Shown here piece after piece: positions 59,971 through 64,000 of a DNA stretch of 64,000 nucleotides (positions within the stretch are counted from its first letter, which is position 1; each line of letters starts with the position of its first letter). Under the pieces are notes generated by a model. It had not been told where the DNA came from. It did no database searches and saw only the letters and a list, made by a program, of their open reading frames with translations. Both the position numbers and the translations under genes were made by a program. The stretch spans positions 242,094,655 to 242,158,654 of the forward strand of contig JBOZIK010000001.1 in the NCBI GenBank assembly GCA_051453625.1, in the 5' to 3' direction. The DNA is from Welwitschia mirabilis. Its lineage: Eukaryota > Gnetophyta > Gnetopsida > Welwitschiales.

Positions 59971-60573
59971 CTATCATGTTGCGTGCTTACTTTACACTTA
60001 AATTATGACATATATCAAACTATAGAGTTGGAGAATTTACCACTTTATTGTACAAAGGTTTGTTTCTTTTTCCTTTATTAATGCGTTCTATTTGATATTT
60101 TAGTAATTTATTTCATTTATATCAATTATCTCATTTATTTTTTTTCCCAGTATCATTTTGACTTACATCGGCATACAACTATTCTTTATGACCTTAAATA
60201 GAATTGATTTTATACTTTGAGATTAACTAGCCCTTTTGCCCCTAATTTGTGGTTTCTCTATCTTTAGCCACTCCATGACTTATCCCTTTCACATGTATTG
60301 ATGAACCTCTTTACCAATCTCCTTTGATTTGGAGAAGTTCATCTTCCACCACCCCAACAAACTTAAACCTTCTCAATAGAATTTGTGATGGTTGTTTCAG
60401 CTGTTTTCAATGTAATTAACTTCTTCCTTTGCATGACATCCTCTTATGAGATTTTGGTTGGATGGCTCTCCTTTGGGCTTTGGCACCCTATTGTCCACCA
60501 CATTTGCTTAGTGTTTTATAACCGGAAACCCATGCTGTTTTCCATGTCCATTTCTTGTTCGTCAATTGCTTGG
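59971..60573. other. GC-richer segment before a gap, unidentified
   Basis: Composition from about 60220 is clearly less AT-rich than the rest of the window. A plus frame starting at 60385 stays open for 63 codons up to the gap (MMVVSAVFNVINFFLCM..., hydrophobic and Cys/Ser-rich). On the minus strand the last ~60 bases also read plausibly (KAIDEQEMDMENSMGF, first residue guessed from the gap edge). I recognise neither. It could be a fragment of a host gene or a low-copy element; the gap at 60574-60898 cuts it. Confidence 0.35.
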
Positions 60574-60898
60574 NNNNNNNNNNNNNNNNNNNNNNNNNNN
60601 NNNNNNNNNNNNNNNNNNNNNNNNNNNNNNNNNNNNNNNNNNNNNNNNNNNNNNNNNNNNNNNNNNNNNNNNNNNNNNNNNNNNNNNNNNNNNNNNNNNN
60701 NNNNNNNNNNNNNNNNNNNNNNNNNNNNNNNNNNNNNNNNNNNNNNNNNNNNNNNNNNNNNNNNNNNNNNNNNNNNNNNNNNNNNNNNNNNNNNNNNNNN
60801 NNNNNNNNNNNNNNNNNNNNNNNNNNNNNNNNNNNNNNNNNNNNNNNNNNNNNNNNNNNNNNNNNNNNNNNNNNNNNNNNNNNNNNNNNNNNNNNNNN

Positions 60899-61070
60899 GA
60901 AACCCGAGTTTGGGAGCTTAAAAACGCTTGAATTTCCCTTCGGATGGTTCGCTCTGTGCTTCTTGAGAAGGCTAACGATATTGATATGTGTTAAACAGCA
61001 CTCCGAAGCAAAGTATCAGAAACACTGGTACTGATTAGCTACGTAAGTAAAATGTAAGCATTGCGTAAAT
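60899..61070 (+). other. CpG-containing, gene-like segment after the gap
   Basis: About 47% GC at first, with intact CpGs. One plus frame runs open from the gap to 61034 (KPEFGSLKTLEFPFGWFALC...), and another reads RMVRSVLLEKANDIDMC. I know no match. The two frames cannot both be real. It might be the end of a host exon; splice signals are not convincing. Confidence 0.3.
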
Positions 61071-61792
61071 GTTAACATATCCGCAAGCAATTTGGTAAGT
61101 AAATGTTAGCGTAAATGTACAATTTGTTTCAATTGTATGATTCGAGCCTAATTCTAATTTTTTTGAAATGCTTTTGAGTTTCTTAGTTTCTGAAATGATT
61201 CTCCGTTTCTCATACAAACCGCATTGGATTTTTCAAAAATGTTGCAGATGCGGTATATCCGCGCCCGTCGGATTTGAGCCACCTTGTTTTTCAATTATTC
61301 AACGCCGGTGCGGGAATCGAACCCAGGTCGCCGCGTGACAGGCTGTCCAGCAATTACTGATCTGAATGGAGAAATGAAAGCAAGCTAGGATATAGTGGAA
61401 TTTACGCACTTTATGGAGGAGTATGTACGCCAATAATTCTTTTTCTGCGTTGTGTTGTGATTTTGGCTTGTGAGCCCTGATACTATTCATTATGGGTGTG
61501 ATAATTTCATTTCAAAATGTTACTATTAAAGTGTGCTTAACATGTGCTTAACATGATGTATAGCTCTCTCACAACCTCAGTTAAGCTTTTAATGACATTG
61601 TGATAATATTCGAAAGGCTTAAAGGCTTATTTATCATTGTTAGGCATCATTCTTTTCAATTTGTGACAACCCCATGAAAATTGTCATCTGCATAACTTTT
61701 AATAAGAATATGCACCTATCTTATAATTTTTTTAATATGCTTTTAATCATCAAGAACATTGTTTGTTTCCATTCATTACTTCATTTAAAGAA
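61071..61792. repeat. Direct repeat R1 (CpG-preserved copy)
   Basis: It is homologous to R2 (63246-64000) along its whole visible length. R1 carries intact CpGs (for example CCGCGCCCGTCGG and GGTCGCCGCGTGAC at 61259-61336), while R2 has TG or CA at most of these sites. R1 has a small duplication of GTGCTTAACAT near 61532-61552 that R2 lacks. It ends at a gap (61793) with AAAGAA, the same six bases at which the window ends in R2. Neither copy has TG...CA ends at the visible border, so LTR status is not established. Confidence 0.85.
61302..61372 (-). repeat. tRNA-Asp-like sequence on the minus strand
   Basis: Read on the minus strand it contains CCTGTCACGCGG (anticodon loop with GTC, Asp) and then TGGGTTCGATTCCCGC, a perfect B box/T-arm GGTTCGATTCC, ending GCACCGGCG. 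The anticodon stem has a mismatch (ACAGC against GCGGC), and the 5' half (CAGTAATTGCTGGACAG) is a poor D-arm, so it is a tRNA-derived fragment and not a working gene. It is conserved in R2 at 63464-63530 with C-to-T changes. It may be the SINE-derived head of a larger element. Confidence 0.5.
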
Positions 61793-61892
61793 NNNNNNNN
61801 NNNNNNNNNNNNNNNNNNNNNNNNNNNNNNNNNNNNNNNNNNNNNNNNNNNNNNNNNNNNNNNNNNNNNNNNNNNNNNNNNNNNNNNNNNNN

Positions 61893-63240
61893 AAGCAATA
61901 TTGTTGTACATGGGGTTCTTGGTTAAAAATATGAAAATGGTTTTAAAGTCATATCTTATCTTAGTAAAACTCTATCCCAAGACTAATCTAACTATAACAC
62001 GACTGAGAGAGAAATGCTTGCCATCATATTTTTCCTTAATCATATTCAACATTATCTTCTTGGTTTTCACATTAATGTTTACATAGATCATGAAACCATC
62101 AGCTATCTTATGATTAAAAAAGATTCTAGTACTAGACTTATTAAGTGGATCCTTCTCATACAAGAATTTAATCTCACCATAATTGATAAAGCTGGAAAAC
62201 ATAAAAGTGTTACTGATCATCTATTTCGACTTTCTTATTTTCATGAGGAACCTTTCATAAATGATTCTTTTCTAGATGAGTAAATTTTTGCAATTGAGCA
62301 ACTTTATGTAATATCTTCTACTTATCCTACTCCTTGATATGCTAATATCATGAAATACTTTATTACTATGAAAATACCTGATCATTAGACCCATAACCAA
62401 ATGCAAATATTTCCTTCATAGGATCAGTGACTATGAGTGGAATGAACCCCATCTTTATAGAAGATGCAAAGATTAAATTATGTGTAAGTGTATGCCTGAG
62501 TGGGAAAGTCTAGGAATCCTAAAAATTTTCTATGGTGGAATATGTGGGAAATACTTTAGTGGCCAAAAGACCATCATGAAATTCTTCACTCTAGTTTTTA
62601 TTATCCTACCCTTTTTAAGGATTCATTTGACTTTACTAGAAGGTGTAATGCATGTTAACATTATGGTTGTCTAACTCATTCTCAAGATATACCCCTCAAA
62701 CCTATACTTGAACGTTAACCTTTTGATTATTAGGGAATTGAATTTGTAGGCCCAATTAAACCATCTTCTCTTAACAAAAATTATATCCTTGTGGTTGTTG
62801 ATTATGTTACTAAATGGGTAGAAGCTATTTCTACTATAAGAAATGATGTCCAAACCATTTATAATTTTGTTTAAACTTATATCTTTTAATGTTTTGGTTT
62901 TTCATGAATAATCATTAGTGATCAAGGAACTCATTTCATTAACCACCTTTTTTGAAAACTTCTTGTATCCATTAGTATTGAACATAGAATTGCATGTGCT
63001 TATCATTATCAAACTAATAACTAATCTAAAGACACAAATAGAGAAATTAAAAGGATGCTTTAAAAATTAGTCTCTATCAATAGGAAAACATAGTTCTCTA
63101 AACTTAATAATTTTCTTTAGGCCTATCATACTACTTGATGTAGCTCTATAGGTTTCTCATCATATGAACTTATGTACAAAAAAGTTTGTGTCTTGCTAGT
63201 TGATGTTTGCTATAACTCCTATCAATTAATCCATCAACAC
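61893..63240 (+). pseudogene. Gypsy RNase H-integrase relic
   Basis: Same family as the gypsy at 32.2-38.3 kb. RNase H: LGVLxKNMKMVLKS-like start (about 61910), then an open 89-codon run (62014-62283) with MLAIIFFLNHIQHYLLGF, VYIDHETISYLM and EFNLTIIDKAGK. Integrase finger: CNAC at 62646-62657. Core: FDYxGIEFVGPIKP (62720-62760, first Asp now Glu), VVVDYVTKWVEAIS (62792-62830) and IISDQGTHFIN (62910-62942, second Asp kept). At NxSKDTNREIK (about 63010-63050) the catalytic Glu is Asp. It stops near 63240, before the C-terminal domain, exactly where R2 begins. In the family these enzymes remove RNA and integrate cDNA; this copy is dead but less decayed than the other. Confidence 0.85.
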
Positions 63241-63245
63241 GAACC

Positions 63246-64000
63246 ATATTTACAAGCAATTTAGTAAGTAAATGTTAGTGTAAATGTACAATTTGTTTCA
63301 ATTGTATGATTTAAGCCTAATTTTTTTGAAATGCTTTTGAATTTCTTATTTTCTGAAATGATTCTCCATTTCTCATACAAACCACATTGGATTTTTCAAA
63401 AATGTTGCAGATGCGGTATATCTGCACCAATTGGATTTAAGCCACCTATTTTTTAATTATTCAATGCTGGTGCCAGGAATTAAACCCGAGTCGCTGCATG
63501 ACAGGTTGTTTAGCAATTACTAATCTCAATGAAGAAATGAAAGCAAGCTAGGATATAGTGGAATTTACAGACTTTATGGAGGAGTATGTACGCCAATAAT
63601 TCTTTTTCTATAGCGATTCCAGAGTCTACATCGTGTTGTGATTTTGGCTTGTGAGCCCTAACACTATTCATTATGGGTGTGGATAATTTCATTTCAAAAT
63701 GTTACTATTAAAGTACACTTAACATGATACATAGCTCTTTCACAACCTCAGTTAAGCTTTTAATCACATTGTAATAATATTCTAAAGATTGTGCTTTTAA
63801 TGACATTGTGATAATATTCCAAAGGCTTAAAGGCTTATTTATCATTGTCAAGCATCATTCTTTTCAATTTGTGACAACCCCATAAAAATTATCATCCGCA
63901 CAACTTTTAATAAGAATATGCATCTATCTTATAATTTTTTTAATATGCTTTTAATCATCAAGAACATTGTTTGTTTCCATTCATTACTTCATTTAAAGAA
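63246..64000. repeat. Direct repeat R2 (CpG-depleted copy), runs off the window
   Basis: Co-linear with R1. Differences are mostly C-to-T and G-to-A at former CpG or CHG sites. It has an extra ~21 bases near 63610-63632 (TAGCGATTCCAGAGTC...) and a tandem duplication of about 35 bases near 63755-63820 (CTTTTAAT-ACATTG-ATAATATT twice). It contains the decayed tRNA-Asp-like segment. The window ends inside or at the end of the repeat. Confidence 0.85.

Noticed and set aside
61302-61372. A functional tRNA-Asp gene
   Set aside because: The anticodon stem is mismatched and the acceptor and D arms are not formed; only the B box and anticodon loop are convincing.
1-64000. A new defence, biosynthetic or other undescribed system
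   Set aside because: No intact multi-gene locus or intact long ORF exists; every protein trace belongs to known transposon families.

Overview
The window looks like repeat-dominated, AT-rich (well under 35% GC by eye) nuclear DNA of a plant, most likely an angiosperm; the species cannot be told. Every protein trace I can read comes from a plant-type transposable element: Ty1/copia and Ty3/gypsy LTR retrotransposons primed by initiator-Met tRNA, one LINE, and tRNA-derived SINE-like heads. No intact host gene is visible, and all element ORFs carry many stops and frameshifts, mostly of the C-to-T or G-to-A kind (CAA to TAA, TGG to TAG/TGA). That fits old, methylated heterochromatin. There are no CRISPR arrays, operons or bacterial genes. 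I did not find a novel biological system; the interest lies in nested-insertion history, satellite-like arrays, asymmetric CpG decay and assembly artefacts.

Layout. 1-4.4 kb: no recognisable gene. 4.4-5.6 kb and 11.5-13.3 kb: a degraded LINE on the plus strand, split by a minus-strand Ty1/copia element (5611-11530) with two ~360-bp LTRs and RNase H, RT, integrase and gag relics. 13.3-15.8 kb: no clear gene, one SINE-like head. 15.8-30.3 kb: a three-level nest. A ~1.27-kb tandem repeat (about 3.5 copies) is interrupted by a gypsy-type element (17559-27493; 419/413-bp LTRs, PBS, PPT, gag but no visible pol). Its interior holds a degenerate minisatellite, and that is interrupted by a copia-type element (20551-24601) with a perfect 5-bp target duplication TCTAT.

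30.3-32.1 kb: no coding signal. 32.2-38.3 kb: a decayed gypsy polyprotein in full order (gag, zinc knuckle, protease, RT, RNase H, integrase). 40.56-40.65 kb: a 21-bp tandem repeat at the edge of a 777-bp gap. 41.3-42.06 kb: an isolated gypsy gag. 43064-51742: an almost complete large-LTR retrotransposon (LTRs ~2.6 kb) with only ~3 kb of interior, probably non-autonomous. 51.7-59.9 kb: no recognisable gene. 59.9 kb: SINE-like head. 60.2-61.5 kb: a GC- and CpG-richer island, unidentified. 61.07-64 kb: a direct repeat (R1/R2) flanking a gypsy RNase H-integrase relic. R1 keeps its CpGs while R2 has lost most of them.

Fifteen runs of N interrupt the window (2127-2136, 8874-8956, 18519-18986, 31993-32064, 33237-33835, 35269-35368, 39510-39525, 39786-40562, 43153-43545, 44958-45057, 45303-45342, 48113-48122, 58357-58877, 60574-60898, 61793-61892). 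At least three have the same sequence on both sides, so they are unmerged contig overlaps and not missing DNA. Open frames that consist largely of N are meaningless.
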